Positions 1 to 11,257 of a stretch of DNA of 64,000 nucleotides are shown piece by piece (within the stretch, counting starts at the first letter, position 1; the number at the start of each line of letters is the position of its first letter). The notes below the pieces were generated by a model. The model saw nothing but the letters and a program-made list of their open reading frames with translations, had not been told where the DNA came from and searched no databases. A program made the translations under genes and the position numbers. This DNA comes from Meconema thalassinum (Eukaryota > Arthropoda > Insecta > Orthoptera > Tettigoniidae): contig OX336388.2 of the NCBI GenBank assembly GCA_946902985.2, positions 1,700,381,978 through 1,700,445,977 of the forward strand, given 5' to 3'.

Positions 1-303
1 AAATTACATGTCATTGAAATGTATATTTTTTTTGCCTGCCCCAGTAGTTGCCATTAATGCTACCCGAGTAGGAAGAGCCATAATTAATTAAATACACAGC
101 ATTAGGAATTGCACCTGAGGCAAACATAGTTTTAAAACGTGTTAATTTCAAAAGCAAATCTTTTCGGCTTTAATTTTCTTGCAGAACACATCCTTACAAG
201 GTGGCAAATTACTTTAGTTACATCTTGTATATTTTTAAGCTCATGGTACATTGGTTTTACAACACTTCGAACATTGATGTATGGTTTGTCACTCTATATA
301 TAG

Positions 304-1073
304 GTGGTGGTGGTCATTCCCCTCATCGCGTGAATGAAATCTTCGAGAAGGTGCTGGTCATGATAGGCACCACAGATGCTCAAGTTGGAGCTCCCCCGAA
401 CTTTGATTCTGACAGTAGGTATCGTACCTGTCTTGGTATGTCAAGTTATTTTCATTGAAATACAGTGGGGCCTACAGTGATGAATGTAATTTCATTATTT
501 CAGGCCCATTGTGTCCCGACACAATATATATACCAGCCTCGTTGGAATCGCCTTCTTCTTCGGCACCAGGCACTTATACATCTGTATGTCTCTCGGCACC
601 TACTCCAGTGTTAACACCCTCACCAACTCCCAGTTGCAGTAACGCAACACTAGTGTGTCCGACAGAGATCCGTGCTGGAAATTCCGGAAGTGATGGGGAA
701 GATTGGCTACAGAACACTCCCCAAGTTATTCGGAGACCCATGCACGCCGCTCTGCGATCCAGAAGGAAAAGTATGTAACCATATTCATATTAAGGACTAT
801 GAATCTGAATCGTCCTTAAGTGCCCCTACAAGGATGTTCTATTACTTTTTATTTCTTCCAGGACCTATTCAAGAAACGTGGGATGTAAAACTCCAACGAG
901 AGAACTACGAATATGCAGCAAAAGAGCGGGAGCTTAATGCTGCCTCTTCAGCAAAAATCAGAGACTTTGAAGAGGAAGCCGCTCGTTTAAAAGTGGAATG
1001 CCACGCTGTGGAACTGAAAATACTTGCCACGAAGCTAGAGCAGCTGCAGAACCAACAGCCAACTGCACCATGA
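304..1073 (+). CDS. 3' exons of a probable Myb/SANT-like DNA-binding protein gene (5' part outside window)
   Basis: Three exons join cleanly: 304-414, 504-770 and 862-1073, with stop TGA at 1071-1073. Acceptors AG at 302-303, 502-503 and 860-861, and donors GT at 415 and 771, all leave phase 1, so the frame is kept through both introns; this agreement is the main evidence. The first exon begins with a run of glycines (GGGG). The middle part is rich in Ser, Thr and Pro. The last exon is highly charged and helical (KERELNAASSAKIRDFEEEAARLK), ending in LKILATKLEQLQ, as in a coiled coil. A glycine run after an N-terminal helix-turn-helix, followed by a Ser/Pro linker and a C-terminal charged helix, is the layout of insect Myb/SANT-like (Harbinger-related) regulators. 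The SANT domain itself would lie upstream and is not visible, so the family name is inference. It is probably a nuclear protein. Confidence 0.5.
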
Positions 1074-1111
1074 ATGTGTGTCATTCTCACTTGCTGTAGT
1101 TGTTTGAATCT

Positions 1112-1440
1112 TCAGTCTTTCGGCTTATTAGATACAGCACTCCATGCTTCCCTGCCCTGAGCTAATCGTTTCATCTCTATATACTTATCACACCCTACAT
1201 CAGAGGCAATCTGTTTAACATACGCCAAGCTTGGTCTACCACTACAGTTCCTATCCTCGACCCTTCCTTCCATAACTTAGTTTTTCCTGGGTTTCTTAGT
1301 ATGTGTCCTACCAATCTATCTCTTCCCTTCATTAGCAGTCGCCAGATACATATCTCCTCTCCCACTCGTCTTGATACCTATTCATTCGTAATCCTATCTA
1401 CCCATATGATTTTCATCATTCTCCTATAGTTTTTTCTCAC
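1112..1440 (-). pseudogene. Decayed C-terminal fragment of a non-LTR retrotransposon reverse transcriptase
   Basis: Read on the minus strand, this stretch encodes, across several stops and frame changes, the typical tail of insect endonuclease/reverse-transcriptase LINEs. It shows WVDRITNE, then LVGHILR, then GRPSLAYV, then a charged helix ending REAWSAVSNKPKD and a stop at 1112-1114. Only the last 110 or so residues remain. There is no catalytic domain, so it is dead. The exact LINE clade cannot be told from this end alone. Confidence 0.6.
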
Positions 1441-1678
1441 GTAAAAGAATTTTGACATACAACATTGTTTGGCAATATATTTTTCGGTAATTTTATCTTT
1501 CCTTTCTTGACACAGATTTCGACCTATTAAGACTCAATGATATTTCAACAAGAATGGTGTTTTTATTAATAATAACTCGACGACCTGAAGAATGCAAGTG
1601 ACAGAATAATGATTCAGGTTCAATGACGGAACAGTAATGTTCTTGTATGTTGGCCTAGTAATTCGTTGTGCTTCTTTT

Positions 1679-1788
1679 AATAAATGTTCTACTTTCTATT
1701 GATGCTTTTTCATTGCAGTTCCAAGTGAGAATTTCAACAAGATTGAAATGTATTTGTAATTTTAATTTATTTGTTATTGTTTAATAAA
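1679..1788 (+). promoter_or_regulatory. Candidate polyadenylation signals for the upstream gene
   Basis: AATAAA occurs at 1679-1684 and again at 1783-1788, 0.6-0.7 kb after the stop codon of the exons at 304-1073. Either could end that transcript. If so, the LINE remnant at 1112-1440 lies inside the 3' UTR in antisense orientation. Confidence 0.35.
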
Positions 1789-1789
1789 A

Positions 1790-4700
1790 TAGTTGGAGCT
1801 GTAGCTTTGAAAGTTGGCATTATTTCTGTTCTCTCATACGAGTTTTGAAATCCGACTTCTTTTACTATCACTGTCGTAGCTTTCTTCGAAATATTAAGCA
1901 ATTCGTGCAGGTTCCATTGTCATACTGAGAACCTCTTTAATTGAAGGGACGTAACCTTGTTTGTAAATACCTACGGTAAGTGATATGATAGGCTAAATTG
2001 CTGTTTCAAGATGCGTTACATGTTGTGAAGACGCCAATAACTACTCCCTTAAATAAAAAGAAACTGACAAATAATATTTGCTTACCTTGCAGAGCAGTGT
2101 GGAAGGAACAACAATAGGCTATACCTTCTCAAGAACAAAACTTTATATGCTCATTTCACCATAACTACGCAAATCGGAACACAGGGTGACCCGAAGCTAT
2201 AGGAATAGAAGAACACGCGGTTACACAACCGGAGCATGACGTACGAAAGGAATACTTCATTATAAAAAAAGAATTGTCAAATTTTCTGAGAAATCTGTAC
2301 CTTAACTCGAACGTAGATATTTATTCCGCAATTTCGTAAAGTTGGCAAAAACTGTGCCGACGGATAAGAATAACATGCAACGGATGAAATAAACAGCGCA
2401 TGAAACGTGTTAAGTTATGAACCTAGGTTCTGTTGGTAGTCGGCGGTCGTGTTCATGGCGGCCGTATTGTAAATGCTTCATTCTTGCATTTGCTGGTGTA
2501 TGAGTCCGGGAAGTCATCATACACTACAGACGATGTTCGCTCCTAATTGAAATTCGAGAGCATGAGGCTAAATGCACCCAGTTCCAACTTTCATAAGATT
2601 AAAATTTACCGTGAAAAATCGAACCCAGGCCGAGTGGAACACTACCATTCTTACTGCTAGACCATGACAGTTATTTATTAGCCTCGAATACAAATGCTCA
2701 AACAACAATTAGGTTATAAAATATGTATGTACCAGAAAATAAGTTTTGGAAACATTCATTTGGAGTACGGCACTTCCTGCAATAAACTCAGTCGAAGCTT
2801 GACACAGGCCTTTGAAAGCAATACCCATAAGCGACCTGTGTTGTAAAATCGTTGAGCCCACCGGCTTGGTTCAAGTCTCCAAATTTAACATAACTTGGGA
2901 GACTTCCATTTCTACAATACTATTCCTGTACCTATCTTGACAGGTGTGAGAATATTTCTCCACCCTCCATTAACACAGGGCCTCAGTACTAAAAGGATAT
3001 GGTATCTATCCGCCTTACGTGGAAGATGTTGTGAGTATTCGTGCAGACACGACACAAGAAACAGTAAGAGCACTCTTTAGATCATTTGCACCACCATAAA
3101 AATATGGAATGAACTTGATGGCTAATGATGACTTAAATACAAAACTTATTATTTCACTATTTAAGTTCCAAACGTTTTTGACCCCACCCTACTGTACATA
3201 GAGAAATATCCACAAAACCAAAAGTGATTAACAAATCCATTACAAGTTCAATAGTATGACTTACCTCATCATTACTCAGATTCTTGTACCGGTACTTGTT
3301 CTATGAGAGGACTTAAATTTAAAAAGTTCACAAGGAAATAAAAATGTCACAAGGCCGCCAACAATAATACCTCATTTTTGGATATGGAGATCAGGAAGAA
3401 ATAAAGGCACACTCCTGTGGAAATAGATTTGTTTTACCCTTGTTAGTACAAAAAAACAAACAATATTTCTGGGAAACAATAATTTTATTCATTTCTATAG
3501 TAAATTTACAACACTATTAAAATTCCCATTTCCTCATCATAATAAATTCAGTTGCACATTTGCTGTTCAATGAAGAAACATGAAAAAATGTTCATTCTCT
3601 TATTAGCCAATGACGATATGGCTGCTGACCTTATTATCAGCTTTATAAGGGAAAGTGGACTAGGTTTATAACTGACAAGTGATTATTTTACTTTAAAAAC
3701 AAAATATCTTACAATTTGAATGCAAACTAGTGTGTAAGTTAATATTTCGGTTAATTTTTATGTTTAAGTTATATTTGGTTCCTATCCAGTAAGTATAAAC
3801 TCTGTGTTAAATGAATGTATGTCCTTGACGTCCACCCCTCAAAGCAGCAAACACCAGCGAAAGAAATTTATTTCTTCAGTTTCTCTAGGTCTTGTGAAAG
3901 AAACACGAGGTGGCAAGCTTCAACAGGAGATATTTGGGTTTACCACAAGAGAGCAATAATCCAATGGTGGTTCTGTAACAAAATACAAATTATTAGGCAG
4001 GAGAAAGAGAAGCTAGGGGCAGCTAACACTTACTTATAGTTAAACGGTTCACTCTAATAACAAGAAGGCAATAAAACACGATGTCATGAATAAGGAAAAT
4101 CAGCTCCAAATTAATTCTGAAACAGTAGTGTACATAGTGATACAGAATTCACTTAGGGGCTGCAGCAGTCGGAGTGGTTGTGCTAGCAACAGGGTGAGCC
4201 AAACAACCTGGCAAGATATCTTGGCAAACTATTACAACCACATGTAGGACAAACGTATTGCCACATAAATATAGGAATTCAGCTCACTTCAAGCAAAAAT
4301 GAATTTAAAAAATAACATCCAATCAGAAGACATTCTCAATAGATTAGACGTGGTGTAACTTTTAACTAAGATTCGGCTTAAAGGAACCACATGTCACATC
4401 GACACCATCAATCGCCTGATATTGCCACACGATTCCCCCACTGTGTAACTACAACATTTTAAATGAAATAACTGTTTCTGTGTGCAAATAGACGGATAAG
4501 ATATGGGTAGTCCTGTAAGTCCGCTCTACAGAACGCTACCAAAAATAGAGGGCCACAACTTGGTTCCGTTTCGTTGACGATAAATCCCTGATAGAGAAAC
4601 ACGGAAAAGTAGCTCTGGCAGAATTCCTCAGTCTTCTAACCATAATCCACCACAATATTCAATAGGGGATAACCTGAACTAGCACCAACAAATAGTGCAC

Positions 4701-5140
4701 AGGTACTATGTGGGATCATTTTGCTCTTTAGTTCAAATAACATTTGCAAATAACATACAATAGGCTGTTACACACGCTTCAGAATGAAAATTTATTGTAT
4801 TATCAACTTTTTATTCTTCAAATTCGATGCGTTTAGAATGCCAAGGGAAGGCAAATAAATGGAGTCCCACATAGAACAGCCATGACATTTGTCAGAAAAG
4901 TTTCGCATAAGATATCCCTATTCACCATGAAACTAGCATCGAACCATTGCTTTCCATGTCATAACGTGTTGGAAGTCAGGACCAAGATTGAAGCCTGTCA
5001 CGCAAGGTCTATGGGAAGCCTACCCTCATAGACTTATTTACACAACGATCCAACCACCACCCCAGTCACAACAGAGGAGCTATCAAAATGCTGATATGCA
5101 AAGCTAAACGCCTATCGCAAGAATACAACCTATGACTGGC
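1790..5140. other. Unique-looking AT-rich DNA, no gene seen
   Basis: I find no open frame with coding character and no complete mobile element. A short stretch near 2615-2665 resembles the B-box end of a tRNA-like SINE head in reverse (CGAACCCAGG), but it is too decayed to classify. All open frames here are under 80 codons and look accidental. Confidence 0.5.
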
Positions 5141-5141
5141 T

Positions 5142-5390
5142 ATGTGGCCTAGCAGTACCGTTCTTGCCTGCTGTGCTCAAGGTTGCGTGATTGAATCCAG
5201 ACGCAGGTGCGGTAGTTTGCATTTGTGAGTGCGGAAATGCGAGGGAGACTTGTCAGAAGATTTACTGGCACATTATAGATCCCCTTCAGGGTAAAATTCC
5301 AGCACCCCCGCATCTCTAAAAGATGCAGTGGTTAAAAGGAACGTAAAACCAAAATCATTATTATTAAAATAACCTACAGGGGGAAATAGA
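5142..5390 (+). repeat. tRNA-derived SINE, family A
   Basis: A tRNA-like head (GTGGCCTAGCAGTACCG for box A; a box B around GTGATTGAATCC) is followed by a body with TACTGGCACATTATAGATCC and TTAAAAGGAACGTAAAACC. It ends in an ATT-rich tail. A second copy with the same body lies at 25358-25565. The pair defines the family. Confidence 0.6.
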
Positions 5391-5399
5391 AGTTGTTTA

Positions 5400-5590
5400 T
5401 TTTAGGGGCTGCGACATCGCGGTCATATACCCCCATGTATTTGTGTGTGTGGAATTTGTATGATAACCTGTGCTATTGTGAATGCTGCATTACTGTGTGT
5501 ATTTATAAATTGGGGATAAGAATGGAACGGAGGTGGCCGTAGCCATAAGTCAGGAACCATACCAGCATTTGCGTGAGTGTACACCGTTGC
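5400..5590 (-). repeat. 3' part of SINE family E, with the shared tail module
   Basis: It begins on the + strand with GGGGCTGCGACATCGCGGTC, a module also present near 32230, 45695, 51140 and 54560. It continues into a piece with CATACCAGCATTTGCG that matches the body of the longer copies at 23554-23960 and 45690-46062. The tRNA-like head is missing. Confidence 0.5.
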
Positions 5591-5659
5591 AGCTCTCACA
5601 CAAACACTAACCTAACCTAGGGTTTATGCCCTACACACCCTTGCATGTAGCACAAGCAG

Positions 5660-5820
5660 TAATTTCATCCAGACAGTGATGTGACCTGGCAGTGGACAAT
5701 GGTTTCGACCAGACAGTAATCTAACCTGGCAGTGGGCAATGGTTTCGACCAAACAGTGATCTAACCTGGCAGTGGGCAATGGTTTCGACCAAACAGTGAT
5801 CTAACCTGGCAGTGGGCAAT
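5660..5820. repeat. 40-bp minisatellite, four copies
   Basis: The unit reads GGTTTCGACCAAACAGTGAT then CTAACCTGGCAGTGGGCAAT. Copies start near 5661, 5701, 5741 and 5781. The last two are almost identical, and the first is the most diverged. Confidence 0.85.
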
Positions 5821-7606
5821 GTGTTCTAGACATTGGAGGAGTAAACTATAGCAATTCCAGATCTATTTTGAATGATTGCAGAAGGTATTTGTGGCAAATT
5901 TCAGTACTTAGAAAATGTTATCGTGGGTTCTTGTCTCCTTCACTGTTACTTATAAATCAGTCACTTACTGCAAGAATAATACCCTCCTTCATACAGAAAT
6001 GCACTGTATTTTTTAAACAATTATTAAGTTACAGTATGCATATCTCAATACTATACAGAGACCTAGATGTTGTGCTTGAAGTCTCAAGGAGGACATTTTA
6101 AACACCCCTCCAGAGACTGGAAATAATTAACCATACATGCAGAGTTACCAAATTTGCATATTGGAACAGATGGGGGTAAGTTAATTACCGTACCTGGATG
6201 TAGTCTACCATGTCCTTGATTCCCATGGCCTTACGCCTAATATTCCCAGCAGGTCAGAATTCATTTCCCCTCAAGAGACAGAGGTTCTCCGAGTTCTATT
6301 ATGCTTCATCTCATTTCCTATGTGAATGTTGTATCTGTCAATAGGAAAACAGAAGTTGAGAAATTATACGTAAACTGAACCCACATTAGGCCTAGGTATT
6401 AAAAATATCTGAAATGAAGGCATTGCTCAAGATTTTTTTTATGTGCACCTTATAATGCAACATTATAACAATTGGTTCCCTGTAAATGAACATATCCTTT
6501 CATAAAATGAATGCTACCTGGGAATTTTTTAAATCATGAAGCAGACTATTCGTACATAATAGGGGCAGATGTCTTCGTAGTTCCACCCCTTAAAACAACA
6601 ATAACTACTACTACTACTTCCTACATAACCTCTCAACGATATAATTGTCTTTCCATAACAACTCAATGGTTTGTTAATTGTTTTCAAGCCCTGCATATAT
6701 GTATATATATGTAATTTATTTCTGAGGAGGGTATATGTGTTAAGTATTCCATTGGTAAAATTAAATTAAACTCGTGTAGCCCATTGAACTGGTGCTAGTC
6801 TTTGAAACTGACATTAATTGGGTGACTTTAAATTCAGTAGAGCTACGACAAACATTCACCTCCCTTTACATACCGTAACGGGGCAACACTTGACTGAATA
6901 ATGAAAGTTATTTTCAACAACATCAGGACATGTCTCTAGTAAACTTTCAAAGCTCATGTGATCCTATGATACAACATAGCCTACATTACCAACACAACTT
7001 TGGGCCTAGGCCAACATCATTATAAGCATTAACTTACTGATTAATTTCACATACTCATTAGACACTGTTTCACCCAGTACAGACAAGACAAACTTACCTA
7101 GGCCTAATAGCACAGAATTATCTCCGTCATCCGAGGCACAGTACCGTATCATCACAATCACGAAACTGGAAATAAAATGGGTTGGACAACATCAATCGTA
7201 CTGTATTACTTACGGTGTTAACACCAGTAGTCAAGCCTAATATTTACTGTATCGGGAATGAAGCTTACCTGTTATATACGAATACCGTATCTATCATCGG
7301 AATTAGAGCTGATTTATTATTATCCAGTCCCTTGACACATCGCTTCAACAGACATCAATCCTTCACTCGTACGTGAACCATAACAAACAAGGCGGCAACG
7401 GAACGAGTCATTCTAACCTCAATTTGTCATTCAATTAATATCAGCACATTCAGTCGACATATATTCCACTCACATGTTGTTGCCATTATGCTTTACCAGA
7501 AAACAATAGTTTACATGTACTACTCTCGTCAATTCTTTTAAAAGGCGTGTAATTGTAAGGGAGTAGACCGAAGCTTCTGTTCGCGTGACGACATGTTGGA
7601 TTATGA

Positions 7607-7745
7607 AAATCTCCTGTTATCGGCTAACAGAAGTCGCTCGGGGTGTTAGTTTACCAGACGGTTAGAAGCACAACAACAAGAGTTTGCCAGGCCATGACAA
7701 CAACAAGGGATGGTGCAACGGTTTTTAGGGGATAACAGGAGATTT
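7607..7745. repeat. 15-bp perfect inverted repeat, arms 109 bp apart
   Basis: AAATCTCCTGTTATC at 7607-7621 is the exact reverse complement of the sequence at 7731-7745. The spacing is too long for a simple stem-loop. It lies just upstream of a good TATA box, so it may be part of a promoter or of an unrecognised element's end. Confidence 0.6.
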
Positions 7746-7768
7746 GCCCAACCGGAGTTTGCATGACG

Positions 7769-7776
7769 TATAAAAG
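7769..7776 (+). promoter_or_regulatory. TATA box (TATAAAAG), candidate core promoter
   Basis: A perfect TATAAAAG follows GACG and precedes a moderately GC-rich stretch. No convincing coding frame follows within 300 bases, so the product is unknown. It may belong to an old LTR or to a non-coding transcript. Confidence 0.3.
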
Positions 7777-8174
7777 GAGATGGAACAACTGGCCCTAAGA
7801 CTAGTACGGAAACGAGTCGTCCTTTTAATATTCCAGTCAGATTTGTTGACATGCATCTTCCCGTGAACAGTTGAGTTTTTGATATGAAACCTCATCGCAT
7901 TATCGATAAAGGTGGAGGAGTGTCTCTGCGACCTTTCAGTAGCTTGCTTCCATACAGAAGAGATGTGACAGGCCATACTCCAAACAAACGAATTCCTTGT
8001 GCTGACGTGTTTCTAGAGAACTTGTATTTGCTGGCAGCACAATCAGTCACTAAGTTATTAACTTTATGACTTTGAAATGTTAACTTAAACAACCGCTGAA
8101 ATAGGAGGGGGGTTCCTTTCCTCGGTTTTAACTCTTAAGACAGTGTATTTTCATTTTGTAGATTTGATCATTGC

Positions 8175-8493
8175 CGGCCCCGTAGTGTTGGGGGTAGCGC
8201 ACCTGCCTCTCACCCGGAGGCCACTGGTTGGATTCCCGGCTCCGTCAGGGAGTTTAGAAACAGACGTGGGGGCTGGATTGGGGTGCACTCAGCCTCGTGA
8301 GGACAATTGAGTAGCTGTCTGACAGTGAGGCAGCGCCCCGGTCACGAAAACCAAGATTGACGGCCGAGGGGACCCGACGCGCTGACTACGCGTCACCCCA
8401 ATATCTGCAGGACAAATGGCTGGGCAGCGGTCGCTTGGTAGGCCTATGCCCTCATGAGCTGTAGTGCCAGGGGTTATTATTATTATTATTATT
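8175..8493 (+). repeat. Full-length tRNA-derived SINE, family C, with target-site duplication
   Basis: The element is flanked by near-perfect 15-bp duplications at 8160-8174 and 8494-8508 (one T/C difference in AGATTTGATCATTGC). A tRNA-like head carries box A (GTTGGGGGTAGCGC) and box B (GGTTGGATTCCC). A long GC-rich body contains TGACGGCCGAGGGGACC and CTACGCGTCACCCCAAT. It ends in (ATT)n. The close duplications indicate a fairly young insertion. Confidence 0.85.
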
Positions 8494-8565
8494 AGATTCG
8501 ATCATTGCGATTATCAATACCGTGTAGTTTACTTTCTGCATGTATCAAAATGTTCTGAACCAATG

Positions 8566-8723
8566 TGTGGAGAATGAGTGAAAAGGAGCACAGGGAAACA
8601 CACAGCTTGCTAACATAACGCCATCTTATTTAACTCCAAAGAACTTATGTAAGTTACAGATAGGAACACTCTACACTATATACACAAAGTTCAACACACA
8701 CAAAGATATGTCAGTCCTTCACA
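8566..8723 (-). repeat. 3' LTR of the deleted BEL element
   Basis: 158 bp, TG..CA on the minus strand. It differs from the 9412-9564 copy by a few small changes, including a 4-5 bp indel near the middle. The pol stop codon lies inside its first bases. Confidence 0.85.
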
Positions 8724-9310
8724 TCCTCCCCACCCTGGTCGACCTCTAGAGGTATGACCAGCTGAATTGGACGCGTTATCCGGTTCCTGTCTGGCGTGCG
8801 AAGGATGACGGTCCTGAGTATTCCGTCTCGTCCAGGTCGTAGTTCCTCGATTACGCCTCTGCCCCATACGTGGCGAGGACGGTTGTCTTCTTGCAGCAGG
8901 ACCAGGTCACCTACCCGGAAGTTCGGGGTTTTGCCGCATGTCTGTCGTACGTGGTGATGGTTGCGTAGTTCCAAAAGATATTGCTTCATCCAGCGTTTCC
9001 GGAAATCTTCTGCCGCTTGTTGCTGGAGCCTGTATTCCCTTTTCAAGTCCTTCTTATTAGCAGGCTCAGGTCCTGTAGGGATTGTCGTCAGCTTGTCGCC
9101 GTGGATGAAATGGCTTGGAGTCAAGGCTGTAGTTCCTTCATCCTGAAGGAGAGGACGGGAATTTATGGCGGCTTCAATGCTAACGAGAATGGTGTACAGG
9201 GTTTCCTCATTCACTTGCCGCCGGCCTAAAACTTGGCGCGAGCAGCGTTTCGTAGTGCCGACCATTCGTTCCCACCATCCGGTAGTGTATAATGTTCTCG
9301 GCGTCGAGTG
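8711..9310 (-). pseudogene. BEL/Pao pol remnant: integrase end and C-terminal DUF5641-type domain
   Basis: The minus-strand frame opens a little upstream of the first ATG (9263-9265), with TTGWWERMVGTTKR. This carries the glutamate of the integrase D,D,E triad in the BEL context WERMV. It then shows INSRPL, LTPSHFIHG and the C-terminal domain with FRVGDLVLLQEDNRPRHVW, GRDG and RPIQLVIPL, stopping at 8711-8713. These are the order and motifs of a BEL integrase end. The two upstream aspartates are missing because of the internal deletion, so the protein has no activity. The frame itself is undamaged over about 190 codons. Confidence 0.85.
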
Positions 9311-9411
9311 TCCTTCCGTAGTGTAGAAGGCGACAAAGAAGCATTAGCACTGTTCACTAGCACTAGTAAATACACGTGCCACTGGTTTTGTACGAGTTTT
9401 CGGCACCGTAA

Positions 9412-9564
9412 TGTGGAGAATGTGTGAAAAGGAGCACAGGGAAACACACAGCTTGCTAACATAACGCCATCTTATTTAACTCCAAAGAACGTATGTACAG
9501 ATAGGAACACTCAACACTATATACACAAAATTCAACACACACAAAGATATGTCAGTCCTTCACA
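9412..9564 (-). repeat. 5' LTR of the deleted BEL element
   Basis: 153 bp, near-identical to 8566-8723. The sequence just inside it (minus strand TACGGTGCCGAAAACTCG) is the expected place for a primer-binding site. Confidence 0.85.
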
Positions 9565-9638
9565 CAGTGATTATTATATCAATGCACGAACTTGCAATTA
9601 ATTGGGACTAAGATTGGATACGGAGTGACCGTAGTATT

Positions 9639-9720
9639 GAGGAAACCATCATCCCAGCATTTCTTTGGAGCTGAAATGAGAAAACACTGGAAAACATTCC
9701 AAGGTAAAGTAGTGGACGGC
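9639..9720 (-). repeat. Decayed SINE family D fragment
   Basis: The reverse complement holds the family D body: a stretch like CCTTGGAATG, then TTTTCCAGTGTTTTCTCATT, then AAAGAAATGCTGGGATG. It matches the copies at 46112-46430 and 48250-48595 but is clearly older. Confidence 0.45.
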
Positions 9721-10012
9721 CATAAAAACTCCGGTGAAAAATCAAGGCAAGTGGACTCCGTCGACTCCGTCGACTCTAAATAATTGGAATAATCAGGAGA
9801 AATTTAATGTTATTATGATAATTTACTGAAGCAGATAGATGGTTTTCAAGTCTTCCCTCTTTCGTTATTTATTTGTTGTTGTAGCTTTGTTTAGGAGCTT
9901 GGGATACATTAATTCATCAGTCACGTGGATATTTAATGTATGTATGGATTTCAACAGATTTCCGTGTTATAATTTTATTAATGCAGCCTATAGCCATTTT
10001 TCTTTTCAGGAG

Positions 10013-10200
10013 GGGTCAGGGAAGGGATAATCGGCCGTGGATCTATTGAAAGGAACCTTCCCGGCATTTGCCTGGTAGTGAAAATGGGAAACCACGAAAA
10101 CCAGTTTCAGGACGGCCGAGGTAGAATTTGAACCCACGGTCTCCCGATGCCAGCGAGACACGAGATTGCGCGTTAGCGCTCTCGGCCACCGCGGCCGGTC
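10013..10200 (-). repeat. tRNA-derived SINE, family D
   Basis: Read in reverse it starts CCGGCCGCGGTGGCCGAGAG, a tRNA-like box A. It carries box B (GTGGGTTCAAATTC) and the body GTTTTCGTGGTTTCCCATTT with AAATGCCGGGAAGGTTCC. The head differs from those of the other family D copies, but the body is shared. Confidence 0.65.
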
Positions 10201-11139
10201 ATTTTCCCTGTTATGGTGGTGGCTTAAGTGTTAGTGCAATAGCAACATTAGAGCCTAGGGCTGGGGGTAGATGCCATCCATTTGCCGGAAGTCTGTAGAA
10301 ACCCGGCGGAAAACCACGCCTAAGATGACCGCTGCCAACGCTGGGATAAGATCATCGGATCTCCAAATGTGCAGTTTCCCTTTCAAGCACTAGGCTTCGT
10401 TCAGTGGTAGATGACCTCGATATTCCGTCCCTTCAATAAACGATCAGCACTATAATCAGCGTCGCTGTTGGGTCTCTTCCTTTATTAAACCAGACAAGAA
10501 GTGATATTTACTGATGGTAATCTATTTAATTTCAAACTCGTAGAGGCTGTGTATGGACTGCTCTCTATCATTTCTCACTCTGCGACCTCTCTCTCTCACT
10601 CGATTTCAAAATTGAAATGCACAACTGGATGTGCAGTGTCCACGGTAAGGAAATAAAAGGATAACAGCGATACGTAGGCCTACAATAGAAGTAACTTGTA
10701 ATTCAATTTTAGATTGTAACACAAGTGTGCCACCTTCATTCCTACCAACGATATAACTGTACTGTACTGTTTATGGTATGGCGGTTTATATTCGAAGCTT
10801 CAAAATATCACGACAAACATGCTTCGACCAGTTTCGATCGTCAAGCGATCATCATCAATGCATTACACTTAGTCCGCATAATTTTTATGTCTGAATGTAT
10901 GGGAGAAAATATTTACAATACGTACACTTCTTTAGTTGCGGTATTAGTTGCGATAGTTCAACTCGTCATTATTTGTTAGTTATAGTCTATGTGATATTTT
11001 GTTAAAATACTGGAAGTGGTGATTGATCTCCAAACTTGTTTGTTTAGAGTGTATATGTGGTTGTAGTTAAATGGTCAATTCAGGTTGTATTGTACAGGCA
11101 ACTTATCTGATTGAGTCTTGCGTGTCCTGGTGAGAGCAG
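10201..11139. other. Intergenic DNA, no gene seen
   Basis: It contains a SINE-tail-like piece near 10400-10440 (GGTAGATGACCTCGATATTC) and, on the minus strand at 10831-10858, a short hairpin motif discussed in the findings. No coding frame is convincing. Confidence 0.4.
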
Positions 11140-11145
11140 TTGTCT

Positions 11146-11257
11146 TCGTCAAAACAGAAAATAACGAAAGGATCACGGAATGTTAACCTCCTCCAACCAC
11201 CACTGACTGAGCCACAAAGAATTCTTGAACTTAATCAAAAAGCCCCCGTACACCACC
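11146..11257 (+). repeat. One unit of a degenerate ~110-bp tandem repeat (left of the BEL insertion)
   Basis: It has the landmarks CAAAACAGAAAATAAC, CACTGACTGAG and TTAATCAAAAAGCC. The same landmarks recur in order in the units at 22676-23085, on the other side of the retrotransposon. The array was therefore split by the insertion. Confidence 0.65.

Larger units (their letters stand above)
5830..8090. other. Intergenic DNA with scattered SINE-tail debris, no gene seen
   Basis: The only recognisable item in the left half is a SINE-like 3' end around 6560-6625 (CACCCCTTAAAACAACAATA then ACTACTACTACT). Similar ends occur near 10405-10440 and 26400-26450. Short open frames here show no family motif. 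A TATA box and an inverted repeat in the right half are listed separately. Confidence 0.45.
8566..9564 (-). mobile_element. Internally deleted BEL/Pao LTR retrotransposon
   Basis: Two direct repeats of about 155 bp (8566-8723 and 9412-9564) start TGTGAAGGAC and end TTCTCCACA when read on the minus strand, i.e. TG..CA. They are flanked by CAATG and CAGTG, a 5-bp duplication with one change. Between them are only about 690 bp: a short leader with GTGCCGAAAACTC next to the 5' LTR, a likely primer-binding region, and then the end of pol. Gag, protease, RT and most of the integrase are gone, so it cannot move by itself, but the ends could still be used in trans. Confidence 0.85.

Noticed and set aside
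5660..5820. Regular 40-bp repeats considered as a CRISPR array
   Set aside because: The repeats are contiguous with no unique spacers, and the window is animal DNA.
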